Positions 17,994 to 25,923 of a DNA stretch of 64,000 nt are shown piece by piece. The position numbers and the translations under genes were made by a program. The DNA lies in NCBI RefSeq assembly GCF_025165815.1, contig NZ_JAFFZE010000026.1:62001-126000 (forward strand), read 5' to 3'. The first letter of the stretch is position 1, and each line of letters starts with the position of its first letter. The notes under the pieces were generated by a model. The model had not been told where the DNA came from. It searched no databases and saw only the letters and a program-made list of their open reading frames with translations. This stretch comes from Actinophytocola gossypii (lineage in GTDB: Bacteria; Actinomycetota; Actinomycetes; Mycobacteriales; Pseudonocardiaceae).

Positions 17994-18709
17994 CAGCCGG
18001 CGGCCACGCCACGCAGGCCGCGTTCGTCGACCAGACCCAGGATCCGGTCCAGCACGCCTTCGACGTCCAGGTCGGTGGTGTCCAGCCAGACCGCGTCCTC
18101 GGCGGGACGCAGGGGCGACGCGGCGCGAGAGGAGTCCAGGCCGTCGCGGCGTTCGACGTCGGCCCTCGTTGCGTCCAGAGTGGACTTTCGGCCCTCGGCG
18201 GCGTCCTGGCTGGTCCGGCGGCGTGCCCTGGCGTCGGCGGACGCGGTGAGGAACACCTTGAGCGGCGCGTCGGGCACGATCGCGGTGCCGATGTCGCGTC
18301 CTTCGACCACGATGCCGCCGCGCCCGGCGCACGCCTCGTCGACGATCCGCCACTGGTGCAGTTTGAGCAGCTCGCGCACCCTCGGCACGGCCGACACGGC
18401 GGACACCGCCAGGGTGACCGCCTGGCCGCGGATCTCGGCGTTGACCGTGTCGTCGCCGAGCCGGACGTCCTGGTCGGCCGGGTCGGTGCTCATCCGCAGG
18501 TCGACACCTTCCGCGACGCGGGTGACCTCGACCTCGTCGGTCGGGTCGACGCCGGCGCGCAGCACGGCCAGGGTGACGGCGCGGAACATGGCGCCCGTGT
18601 CGAGGTAGCCGGCGCCGAGCAGGGTCGCCAGCCGGCGCGCCACCGTGGACTTCCCGGTTCCCGACGGGCCGTCCAGCGCGATCACGCCACGCAGCTCGCC
18701 CTCAACCAC
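17990..18709 (-). CDS. cmk: Cytidylate kinase
   Basis: A 239-aa enzyme that phosphorylates CMP and dCMP with ATP. The P-loop GPSGTGKSTVARR lies near the N-terminus, followed by YLDTGAMFRAVT (CMP-binding), VEGRDIGTAIVPDA, and the lid Arg cluster SADARARRRT. The GTG at 18709 is chosen for its GGAGG box; longer in-frame extensions have no RBS. It starts the cmk-plsC-der operon. Confidence 0.95.
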   Translation of the reverse strand: MVEGELRGVIALDGPSGTGKSTVARRLATLLGAGYLDTGAMFRAVTLAVLRAGVDPTDEVEVTRVAEGVDLRMSTDPADQDVRLGDDTVNAEIRGQAVTLAVSAVSAVPRVRELLKLHQWRIVDEACAGRGGIVVEGRDIGTAIVPDAPLKVFLTASADARARRRTSQDAAEGRKSTLDATRADVERRDGLDSSRAASPLRPAEDAVWLDTTDLDVEGVLDRILGLVDERGLRGVAAGW

Positions 18710-18885
18710 CGCGTCCTCCTCCGGTCCGACCTGCCCTTCTCCATTGTGCCTGGTGCGCTCCCGGCACGACGGACGGGACCCGGTAGCTGGCAACTGGTGA
18801 CGCCCCAACACCCCACGATCAGCGGGTCTCACCGCCCTGACCTGCGCCCTAGCATCCGAACGAGGGGCAATGACAGGAGGTAACG

Positions 18886-19443
18886 ATGTTCAGACGCACG
18901 GTCACCGTCATGGTCGCCTTCGTATTGGCGCTGGTCGGCGGGGTGGTGGGCGGTTCCACCGCGGCCGCCGACGTGCACGTGGCGGCGGTCACGATCACCT
19001 ACGACGACAGCCGCGCGGGCGAGTTCGTCGACGCGGTCGCCGAGGGCGTGGCGATCTGGAACGACTCGGTGAGCAACGTCCGGATCGAGCGGGCCGCGCC
19101 GGGCACCCGCGCGGACGTGCGGGTGGTCGCCGACGACGGGTGGCCGAGGGCCACGCTCGGCCCGGTGTTCCCCGGCGGCAGCGGCACGGTCTGGATGGGC
19201 CGGCAGGCCGTCGACCAGGGGTACTCGGTCGTGCGGATCGCCTCGCACGAGTTCGGGCACATCCTGGGGCTGCCGGACATGAAGCCAGGTCCGTGCTCGA
19301 GCCTGATGTCCGGCAGTTCGGCCGGCACTTCCTGCACGAACCCGAACCCGGACGCGCGGGAGGCCGCGTGGGTGGAGGACAACTACGCGAACGCGCCGGC
19401 GCCGGCGGAGCGTGAGCTCGTGGTGGTCGGCTGGCTCGACTGA
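18886..19443 (+). CDS. Secreted snapalysin-family (M7) zinc protease
   Basis: A 185-aa protein with a signal peptide (FRRTVTVMVAFVLALVGGVVG, Ala-rich cleavage region near residue 28) and the snapalysin zinc site HEFGHILGLPD (HExxHxxGxxD) around residue 124. Four cysteines follow the site. Snapalysins are small extracellular proteases of actinomycetes, often made with a propeptide, which is short or absent here. A near-perfect AGGAGG precedes ATG 18886. It stands alone between cmk and the kynurenine genes. Confidence 0.85.
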   Translation: MFRRTVTVMVAFVLALVGGVVGGSTAAADVHVAAVTITYDDSRAGEFVDAVAEGVAIWNDSVSNVRIERAAPGTRADVRVVADDGWPRATLGPVFPGGSGTVWMGRQAVDQGYSVVRIASHEFGHILGLPDMKPGPCSSLMSGSSAGTSCTNPNPDAREAAWVEDNYANAPAPAERELVVVGWLD

Positions 19444-19447
19444 GGAT

Positions 19448-20632
19448 CTACAGCAGCGAGCCGAGCGTGGCGATCGCCTGGTCGAGCTGCTGGTCCGACA
19501 GGTACGGGGCGGGGCCGAACCGCAGGTACTCGCCCCGGCTGTCGGTCAGCACGCCGCGCTCGGCGAGCTTGCGCTGGAGTTCGCCGGCCACGGGTGAGCG
19601 CAGTGCGAGGAAACCGCCGTAGGACGTCCTCGGCGCGGAGCGGTCGCGGGTGATCACGTCCGGCGGCGCGTCGAGCGCGTCGAATCGGTCGGCGAGCAAC
19701 GTGGTCTGGTGCAGTGACACCTCGCGCAGGAACGCGGGGGTGAGCCCCTGCTCGGCGAAGAAGTCCAGCACGCGGGCGGCCCGGTAGTGGCTGGTCGGGT
19801 CGTAGGTCGAGCCGGCGAAGCGGTCGCCGCCCGGTGCGTAGCCGACCAGGCCGGAAGCCTCGGCCGCCAGGTCCTCGAACTCGGCGAACCAGCCGGTGAC
19901 GACCGGGCGCAGCGTGGCGGCGTGCGGCGGGAGGCGCAGGAAGCAGTTGCCCTCCCCCAGCTGCAGGTACTTGTAGCCGCCGCCGGTGATCCAGGCCGAC
20001 GTCAGACCCTGGTCGCGTACGGAGGTCGGCACGACGCCGAGCGCGTGGTAGGCGTCGACGAGCAGTTCCGCGCCGACGCGCGCGCACGCGTCGGCCAGCA
20101 CGCGCAGGTTCGGCACGATCCGCGAGGTGCCGAACAGCACCGACGACACCAGCACCGCGGCGGTGCGGTCGTCGACCTGGGCGGCGAGGCGCTCGGCCAG
20201 CGTGTCGGCCGGGGACGCGGCCACCCGGACGACCTCGACGCCCTCCTCGGCGAGCCGGGCGAGCTGGCGGCGCAGTGTGTGGAACTCGCCGTCGGAGGTC
20301 ACCAGCCGCGGCCTGCGCCGCAGGTCGAGGGCGGACAGGAACCGGACGACGAGGTCGTGGGTGGACGGGGCGAGCGCGATGTCGGCGTCCGGGTCGTCGA
20401 GCAGGGCGCGGTATCCGGCGCGCAGCCGGTCGGCCTTGGCGAACGCGAGCTCCCACTTGCGGTCCACCGCCTCGGCCGCGTCGGTGACCGCGTCGACCTG
20501 ACCGGCCAGCGCGAGGTCGGGCCACGCCTGGTGCGAGTGGCCGGTGAGCAGGAGCCGGTCGGCGACGCGGAACCGGGCGTAGTGCTCGGCCAGGGCGTTC
20601 GGCGACGCGCGCAACGAGTCCAGGGTGGTCAC
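19448..20632 (-). CDS. kynU: Kynureninase
   Basis: A 394-aa PLP-dependent hydrolase converting kynurenine to anthranilate and alanine. It has the fold-type I layout, with AYHALGVVP in the Asp-x-x-His region and GGGYKYLQLGEGN holding the probable PLP lysine. Its length is close to that of bacterial kynureninases. GTG 20632 overlaps the kynA stop (GTGA), so the two are coupled. Anthranilate produced here is the substrate of the CoA ligase in the opposite arm of the locus. Confidence 0.85.
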   Translation of the reverse strand: MTTLDSLRASPNALAEHYARFRVADRLLLTGHSHQAWPDLALAGQVDAVTDAAEAVDRKWELAFAKADRLRAGYRALLDDPDADIALAPSTHDLVVRFLSALDLRRRPRLVTSDGEFHTLRRQLARLAEEGVEVVRVAASPADTLAERLAAQVDDRTAAVLVSSVLFGTSRIVPNLRVLADACARVGAELLVDAYHALGVVPTSVRDQGLTSAWITGGGYKYLQLGEGNCFLRLPPHAATLRPVVTGWFAEFEDLAAEASGLVGYAPGGDRFAGSTYDPTSHYRAARVLDFFAEQGLTPAFLREVSLHQTTLLADRFDALDAPPDVITRDRSAPRTSYGGFLALRSPVAGELQRKLAERGVLTDSRGEYLRFGPAPYLSDQQLDQAIATLGSLL

Positions 20633-21444
20633 AGTTCGCTCCGGACGGCCCAGAGGTCGGGGAACACGGCATGGAACAGCGTGGTGCGCAGGTACTTGGC
20701 GCCCGCGGAGCCGCCGGTGCCGGCCTTGGCGCCGATGGTCCGCTCGACCATCTTCACGTGCCGGTAGCGCCATTCCTGCATGCCCTCGTCGAGGTCGACG
20801 AGCAGATCGGCCACTGTGGACGGTCCGGCGTCGTCGTGGTAGACCTGCACCAGGATCCGTTGCACCGCTTCGGACTCCGTCCACGGCTCGCGCACGTCGC
20901 GCTCCAGGTGCTCGGCCGGGACGTCGTAGCCGCTGCCGGCGAGGTAGTGCAGGAACGAGTCGAACAGCGTGCGCCGGGACATGGCCGCGCTGATCCGCTC
21001 GCGCGCCTCGCTGCCCTCCGGGTAGTGCTGGAACGCGCGCCGGTCGCGGCGGCCGAGCACGGCCTCGATCTCGCGGAACTGGCCGGACTGGAAGCCGCTC
21101 GCGGCGTCGAGCCTGGTGCGGAAGCTGGTGAACTGGCGCGGGGTCATGGTCTCCAGCACGTCGATCTGGGCGACCACGACCTTGAGGATGGTGAGCACGC
21201 GGCGCAGGGTCCGCACCGAGTGCGCGGTGTCGATCTTCTCCAGCTTGCGTTGCAGGTGTTCCAGCTCGTGCAGGAACTGCTTGAACCACAGCTCGTACAC
21301 CTGGTGGATGACGATGAACAGCATCTCGTCGTGCTCGTCGGAGCGCGGCCGTTGCGCGTCCAGGACCTCTTCCAGCGCGAGGTAGGAGGTGTAGGTCAGT
21401 GCCGCGTGCTGGTCGGCCAGTGGATCTGCCGCGGGGTCTGTCAT
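20629..21444 (-). CDS. kynA: Tryptophan 2,3-dioxygenase
   Basis: A 271-aa haem dioxygenase opening the indole ring of tryptophan to N-formylkynurenine. Visible hallmarks are FIVIHQVYELWFKQFLHEL (substrate pocket His), SGFQSGQFREIE, and WRYRHVKMVERTIG followed by GTGGSAG, with the axial haem His in YRHV. The ATG at 21444 follows a GAGGAC box and overlaps the regulator stop (ATGA). No kynurenine formamidase (kynB) is next to it; that step must be supplied elsewhere or by another hydrolase of the locus. Confidence 0.9.
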   Translation of the reverse strand: MTDPAADPLADQHAALTYTSYLALEEVLDAQRPRSDEHDEMLFIVIHQVYELWFKQFLHELEHLQRKLEKIDTAHSVRTLRRVLTILKVVVAQIDVLETMTPRQFTSFRTRLDAASGFQSGQFREIEAVLGRRDRRAFQHYPEGSEARERISAAMSRRTLFDSFLHYLAGSGYDVPAEHLERDVREPWTESEAVQRILVQVYHDDAGPSTVADLLVDLDEGMQEWRYRHVKMVERTIGAKAGTGGSAGAKYLRTTLFHAVFPDLWAVRSEL

Positions 21445-22268
21445 GTCCTCAACCTCACTGATGTGGCGGTGTCGAAGTGGCGCCGGGCGGCGTCGGCCAG
21501 CGCGGGGTACCGGTCGTGGAACAGGGTGAGCGCCTCGACGCGGTGCCGGGGCGGGGGCACCAGGTCCTCGGGCAGCTCGGGGTCGTGGAACGGGAACTCG
21601 CGGAAGGTGTGCACCAGGCGGGTGCGCAGTAGCAGCGCCTCGCGGTCGTCGCGGGCGGTGGCGTCGTGGAACCGGTCCACGAAGGACTCGTACCGGGCGG
21701 ACAGGCCGGCGAGGTCCCAGACGCGGCCGACGAACGCGGCGAAGTCGACGGACGTGGCCGGGCGGCCGAGCAGGACGCCGGCGTGTTCGGTGACCTGGTG
21801 CTCGGCGAGGAGCTTCGCGACCTGGTGCTCGCGGTCGTGCGGGGCGAGCCAGGTGCCGTCCTGCACGGGTCCGAAGCCGAGGAACCGCAGCCGCCGCACG
21901 AGGCGGGTGCGGGCGAGGCGGCGGGTGTCGGGGATCGCGTGCCACAGCACGGTCCAGGTGGTCTCCAGGCGGGGGCCGTCGCCGAGGGTGAAGATGCGCC
22001 GGTCGCCCTCGGCGAGGACGGCGACCGAGCGGGGGGTGAGCACGTAGTGCACGTGCCGGCCGTCGCGGGTGCGGGCGAGCAGGTCGCGGGCGACCAGGCG
22101 GTTGAGCGCGACCCGCGCGGCGCCCGGGGAGAAGCCGAACTCGCCCAGCAGCCGGACCAGGCCACCGGACCAGACCGCGCGGCCGGCGCGCGGCTCGAGG
22201 CACGAGCCGAGCAGCGTCAGCACGAGGTCCTGCGGGGCCGGCTCGAAGCCGCGCAGCAGGTCGGACAT
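21441..22268 (-). CDS. PaaX-family transcriptional regulator
   Basis: A 275-aa protein with an N-terminal winged HTH (QDLVLTLLG...RAVWSGGLVRLLGEFGFSPGAARVALNRL, ending DLLARTRDGRHVHYVLTPR) and the PaaX central and C-terminal domains. PaaX proteins are repressors released by aryl-CoA compounds, so anthraniloyl-CoA is a natural inducer candidate. ATG 22268 is preferred over 22280: a TATGCT -10 box ends exactly seven bases before it, giving a leaderless message, whereas the ATG at 22280 lies inside that box. It is first in the kynA-kynU operon and divergent from the catabolic arm. Confidence 0.8.
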   Translation of the reverse strand: MSDLLRGFEPAPQDLVLTLLGSCLEPRAGRAVWSGGLVRLLGEFGFSPGAARVALNRLVARDLLARTRDGRHVHYVLTPRSVAVLAEGDRRIFTLGDGPRLETTWTVLWHAIPDTRRLARTRLVRRLRFLGFGPVQDGTWLAPHDREHQVAKLLAEHQVTEHAGVLLGRPATSVDFAAFVGRVWDLAGLSARYESFVDRFHDATARDDREALLLRTRLVHTFREFPFHDPELPEDLVPPPRHRVEALTLFHDRYPALADAARRHFDTATSVRLRT

Positions 22269-22320
22269 GGTGTCGAGCATAGTTGACGCCTCAGCGGGGT
22301 CAACCGTAACCTGTTGCACA
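22268..22320. promoter_or_regulatory. Divergent leaderless promoters with a shared inverted-repeat operator
   Basis: GTTGAC (22282-22287) and GTCAAC (22299-22304) form a perfect 6-bp inverted repeat with an 11-bp gap. Rightward: -35 TTGACG (22283-22288), 18-bp spacer, -10 TAACCT (22307-22312), then 7 bp to ATG 22320. Leftward: -35 TTGACC from the other arm, 16-bp spacer, -10 TATGCT (22281-22276), then 7 bp to ATG 22268. A regulator bound to the repeat would cover both -35 boxes. PaaX binding is inference. Confidence 0.7.
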
Positions 22321-23147
22321 TGCGGGTCGGCATCGGGCTTCCCAACACGATCCCGGGCATCTCGGGAGCACTGCTCGTGGAGTGGGCGAGGCGGGCCGAC
22401 GCGGGCCCGTTCTCCACGCTCGCGGTGCTCGACCGGCTGGTCTACGACAGCGTCGAGCCGTTCGCCGCCCTGTCGGCGGCCGCCGCGGTCACCGAGCGGG
22501 TCGGGCTGGCCACCAACATCGCGATCGGGCCGTTGCGCGGCGCGGCGATGCTGGCCAAGCAGGCGGTGTCGGTGGACGCGCTGTCCGGCGGGCGGTTCAC
22601 CCTCGGGCTCGGGGTCGGCGCGCGCCGCGACGACTACGACGCGGCCGGCGTGGACCGGCGTTCGCGGGGCGCGGCGCTGTCCGAGCAGCTGGCGTACCTG
22701 CGGGGACGGCTGGACGGGTCGGGGATCGGGCCGGCGCGGCCGCCGGTGCCGCTGCTGGTCGGCGGGTCGAGCGGGGCGGCGTTCGCCAGGATGGCCCGGT
22801 ACGCCGACGGGTACGCGCACGGCGGCGGCCCGCCGAGGGCGTTCGGGTCGGCGGCGGCGCGGGCGCGTGCGGCGTGGCGGGATCTGGAGCGGCCGGGCGA
22901 GCCGGTGCTGTGGGGGCAGGGCTACGTGGCGTTCGGCGACCCGGACCGGGGGTGCGACTACCTGCGTGACTACTACGCGTTCACCGGCCCGTTCGCGGAG
23001 AAGATCGCGGCCGGGAACCTGACCTCGGCGCGGGCGGTGAAGGACTTCGTGCGTGGTTACGCGGCGGAGGGCTGCGACGAGCTGATCCTGTACCCGACGG
23101 TCGCCGATCTGGACGACCTGGAGCGGCTGGCCGAGGTGGTGGCGTAG
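22320..23147 (+). CDS. LLM-class (luciferase-like) flavin-dependent oxidoreductase
   Basis: A 275-aa protein with the F420/FMN luciferase-like fold: MRVGIGLPNTIPG at the N-terminus, ERVGLATNIAIGPLRG, and LSGGRFTLGLGVGAR. It is the first gene of the rightward operon, with no Shine-Dalgarno and a promoter seven bases upstream, so probably leaderless. Its stop overlaps the GTG of the monooxygenase. A role in the anthraniloyl-CoA route is implied by position only; it could reduce a ring intermediate or recycle flavin. Confidence 0.8.
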   Translation: MRVGIGLPNTIPGISGALLVEWARRADAGPFSTLAVLDRLVYDSVEPFAALSAAAAVTERVGLATNIAIGPLRGAAMLAKQAVSVDALSGGRFTLGLGVGARRDDYDAAGVDRRSRGAALSEQLAYLRGRLDGSGIGPARPPVPLLVGGSSGAAFARMARYADGYAHGGGPPRAFGSAAARARAAWRDLERPGEPVLWGQGYVAFGDPDRGCDYLRDYYAFTGPFAEKIAAGNLTSARAVKDFVRGYAAEGCDELILYPTVADLDDLERLAEVVA

Positions 23148-25186
23148 TGCGTGTCACCGTGGTCGGAGCTGGGCCGTCGGGGCTGTACCTGGCGATCCTG
23201 TTGAAGAAGGCCGACCCGGCGCACGAGGTCACGGTGCTGGAGCGCAACGCGCCGGACGCCACGTTCGGCTGGGGTGTGGTGTTCTCCGAGGAGACGCTGG
23301 GCGCGCTGCGGGACGCCGACTATTCGACGTACCTGGAGATCACGGACTCGTTCGCGCGCTGGTCGGCGATCGACATCCGGTACCGGGGGCGGGTGCTGCG
23401 TTCGACCGGGCACACGTTCTCGGCGATCCGGCGGACGCACCTGCTGGACATCCTGCAGCGGCGGGCGCGGGCGCTGGGGGTCGACCTGCGGTTCGGGGTC
23501 GAGGTGTCCACTGTGGAGCCCGCGGACCTGGTGGTGGCGGCGGACGGGGCGAACAGCACGCTGCGGCGGGCGGGGTCGTTCGGGACGACGTCGGAGCCGC
23601 AGGGGTGCAAGTACGTGTGGTTCGGCACCGATCTGGTGTTCGACGCGTTCACGTTCATCTTCGCCCGGACCGAGTTCGGGTTGTTCCAGGTGCACGCGTA
23701 TCCGTTCGACGAGAACGCGAGCACGTTCATCGTGGAGACGACCGAGGAGACCTGGCGGCGCGCTGGGCTGGACCGGATGTCCGAAGAGGACAGCCTGGCG
23801 TTCTGCGCGGAGCTGTTCAAGTCCGATCTGGACGGCCACCGGCTGATGTCGAACAAGTCGGTGTGGCTGGACTTTCCGCTGGTGCGCAACCGGCACTGGC
23901 ATGACGGGAACGTCGTGCTGCTCGGCGACGCGGCGCACACCGCGCACTTCTCGATCGGGTCGGGCACGAAGCTCGCGATGGAGGACGCGATCGCGCTGGC
24001 GAACGGGTTCACCCGGCACCCGTCGGATGTCGAGCAGGCGCTGGTGGACTACGAGTTGGAGCGCCAGCCGGTGGTGGAGCGGTTCCAGCAGGCGGCCGGG
24101 GACAGCGCGGCGTACTTCGGGCGGGTCGGGCACTACCAGGACCTGGCGCCGATCCAGTTCGCGTTCAACCTGCTGACCCGCAGCGGCCGGATCAGCCACG
24201 CGAACCTGACCCAGCGCGACCCGCATCTGACGCGCGTGCTGGACTCGTGGTTCGCCGGGGCCGCCGAGCCCGGTTCGGTCGCCGCTCCCCCGATGTTCGC
24301 GCCGCTGCCGCTCGGCGGGCGGACGGTGCGGAACCGGGTGGTGCGGGTCGGTGGCGCGGACGCGGCCAGGGCGGGTGCCGGGCTGGTGCTGACCGGGCTG
24401 GTGGCGGTGTCGCCCGATGGTCGTACGACGCCGGACTGCCCGGTGTCGGACGCCTGGACGCCGGACGTCGGCGAGGTGCACGCGGCCGGTGCCCTCGCGG
24501 GGCTGCGGCTCGGGCACGCCGGGCGGCGTGGCGCGGTCCGGGAGTCCGGTGTGGACGTTCCGTTGCGGGACGGGTGGCCGCTGCTGTCGGCCTCGCCGCT
24601 GCGGTACGCGCCGTTCGGGGCGGTGCCGAAGGAGATGGACGAGTCGGACATGGACCGGGTGCGCGCGGACTTCGTCGCGGCGGCCGAGCGGGCGGCGGCG
24701 GCCGGGTTCGACGTACTGGAACTGGACCTGGCCGACGGGTACCTGCTGGCGAGCTTCCTGTCGCCGCTGTCGAACCGGCGCGGCGACGGGTACGGGGCCG
24801 ACCGGACGCGGTTCCCGTTGTCGGTGGTGGACGCGGTGCGTGCGGTGTGGCCGGCCGAGCGGGTGCTGGCCGCCCGGCTGACGGTGACGGACTGGGCGCG
24901 CGGTGGTCTGACCGTCGAGGACGGCATCGGGCACGCGCGGGCACTGGCGGAGCACGGGGTCGATCTGGTGCACGTGCGGGCGGGGCACAGCACGGCGGGA
25001 TCGCGGCCGGAGTACCGGCGCGGGTACCTGACCACGCTGTCCGACCGGATCCGCAACGAGGCCGGGGTGCCGACCCTGGTCGGCGGCTACCTGACGACCC
25101 AGGACGAGGTGAACACGGTCGTCGCCGCGGGCCGGGCGGACCTGTGCCTGTTCGACCCGCCCCCGACTCCCCTGGAGGCGCTGTGA
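23147..25186 (+). CDS. Anthraniloyl-CoA monooxygenase/reductase (two-domain flavoprotein)
   Basis: A 679-aa fusion. Residues 1-385 form an FAD monooxygenase of the salicylyl-CoA 5-hydroxylase type (GAGPSGLYLAILLKK Rossmann motif, FGWGVVFSEETLG, GDAAHTAHFSIGSGTKLAMED). From about 388 an old-yellow-enzyme TIM barrel follows (RTVRNRVVRV, HAGRRGAVR, YLLASFLSPLSNRRGDGYG). This is the layout of 2-aminobenzoyl-CoA monooxygenase/reductase, which hydroxylates and reduces the ring in one enzyme. The OYE half looks shortened, so loss of some binding residues is possible. GTG 23147 shares one base with the preceding stop. Confidence 0.85.
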   Translation: MRVTVVGAGPSGLYLAILLKKADPAHEVTVLERNAPDATFGWGVVFSEETLGALRDADYSTYLEITDSFARWSAIDIRYRGRVLRSTGHTFSAIRRTHLLDILQRRARALGVDLRFGVEVSTVEPADLVVAADGANSTLRRAGSFGTTSEPQGCKYVWFGTDLVFDAFTFIFARTEFGLFQVHAYPFDENASTFIVETTEETWRRAGLDRMSEEDSLAFCAELFKSDLDGHRLMSNKSVWLDFPLVRNRHWHDGNVVLLGDAAHTAHFSIGSGTKLAMEDAIALANGFTRHPSDVEQALVDYELERQPVVERFQQAAGDSAAYFGRVGHYQDLAPIQFAFNLLTRSGRISHANLTQRDPHLTRVLDSWFAGAAEPGSVAAPPMFAPLPLGGRTVRNRVVRVGGADAARAGAGLVLTGLVAVSPDGRTTPDCPVSDAWTPDVGEVHAAGALAGLRLGHAGRRGAVRESGVDVPLRDGWPLLSASPLRYAPFGAVPKEMDESDMDRVRADFVAAAERAAAAGFDVLELDLADGYLLASFLSPLSNRRGDGYGADRTRFPLSVVDAVRAVWPAERVLAARLTVTDWARGGLTVEDGIGHARALAEHGVDLVHVRAGHSTAGSRPEYRRGYLTTLSDRIRNEAGVPTLVGGYLTTQDEVNTVVAAGRADLCLFDPPPTPLEAL

Positions 25187-25923
25187 CGGAGTTCGCGGAG
25201 CTGACCTCGCCACAGGTGGCCGAGCTGCTGACCGGGCCGCGCACGCCGGTGCTGCTGCTCCCGGTCGGCGCCGTCGAACCGCACGGGCCGCACGCGCCGC
25301 TGGGCACCGACCGGCTCATCTCCGCCGGGATGTGCGCCAGGGCGGCCGAGCGGCTCGCCGCCGACGCCACGCTCCGCGCGCTCGTGCTGCCGCCGATCGA
25401 GTACGGGGTCACCGAGTTCGGGGCCGGCTTCCCGGGTGCCGTGTCCATCCGTCCGGACACGCTCGCGGCGCTGGTCGTCGACCTCTGCCGGTCGCTGACC
25501 GCGCAGGGGCTCGACCGGATCGTGGTCGTCAACAACCACTTCGAGCCCGCGCACGTGACCGCGTTGCGCGAGGCGACCACCACCGCCGGCGTCGCCTACC
25601 TCGACCTCGTCCGGCGGCGGAACGCCGAGCGGCTCACCGACGAGTTCCGCACCGGGTCCTGCCACGCCGGCCGCTACGAGACCTCGCTCGTGCTCGCCGA
25701 CCGTCCGGACCTCGTGGACACCGCGACGATGCGCACGCTTCCCGAGGTCACCGTCGACCTGCCCGCCGAGATGGCGGCCGGACACCGAACCTTCACCGCG
25801 ATGGGCATGGACCGGGCGTACTGCGGCGCGCCGGCCGCGGCCACCCCGAGCGAGGGAGCCGCCACCTTCGACACGCTGACCGACATCCTCGTCGAGCTGA
25901 TCCGGGAGGTGGGGCACCGTTGA
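25183..25923 (+). CDS. Creatininase-family amidohydrolase
   Basis: A 246-aa metal hydrolase of the creatininase superfamily. The hallmark VGAVEPHGPHAPLGTDRL (residues about 29-46) supplies the metal-binding Glu, His and Asp; NNHFEPAH and the Glu of CHAGRYETS supply further ligands. Family members open cyclic amides or hydrolyse formamides. Here it lies between the ring-dearomatising enzyme and the CoA ligase, with a GTGA overlap to the former. It might open a cyclic intermediate; since no kynB is present, formylkynurenine hydrolysis is a speculative alternative. Confidence 0.8.
   Translation: MTEFAELTSPQVAELLTGPRTPVLLLPVGAVEPHGPHAPLGTDRLISAGMCARAAERLAADATLRALVLPPIEYGVTEFGAGFPGAVSIRPDTLAALVVDLCRSLTAQGLDRIVVVNNHFEPAHVTALREATTTAGVAYLDLVRRRNAERLTDEFRTGSCHAGRYETSLVLADRPDLVDTATMRTLPEVTVDLPAEMAAGHRTFTAMGMDRAYCGAPAAATPSEGAATFDTLTDILVELIREVGHR

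Noticed and set aside
16821-18608. 595-aa plus-strand frame across der, plsC and cmk
   Set aside because: Antisense shadow of three well-identified genes.
24247-25923. Long frames overlapping the catabolic operon in other frames and on the opposite strand
   Set aside because: They are Arg/Ala/Gly-rich products of high GC3 and lack family motifs, while the listed genes have full motifs and overlaps.
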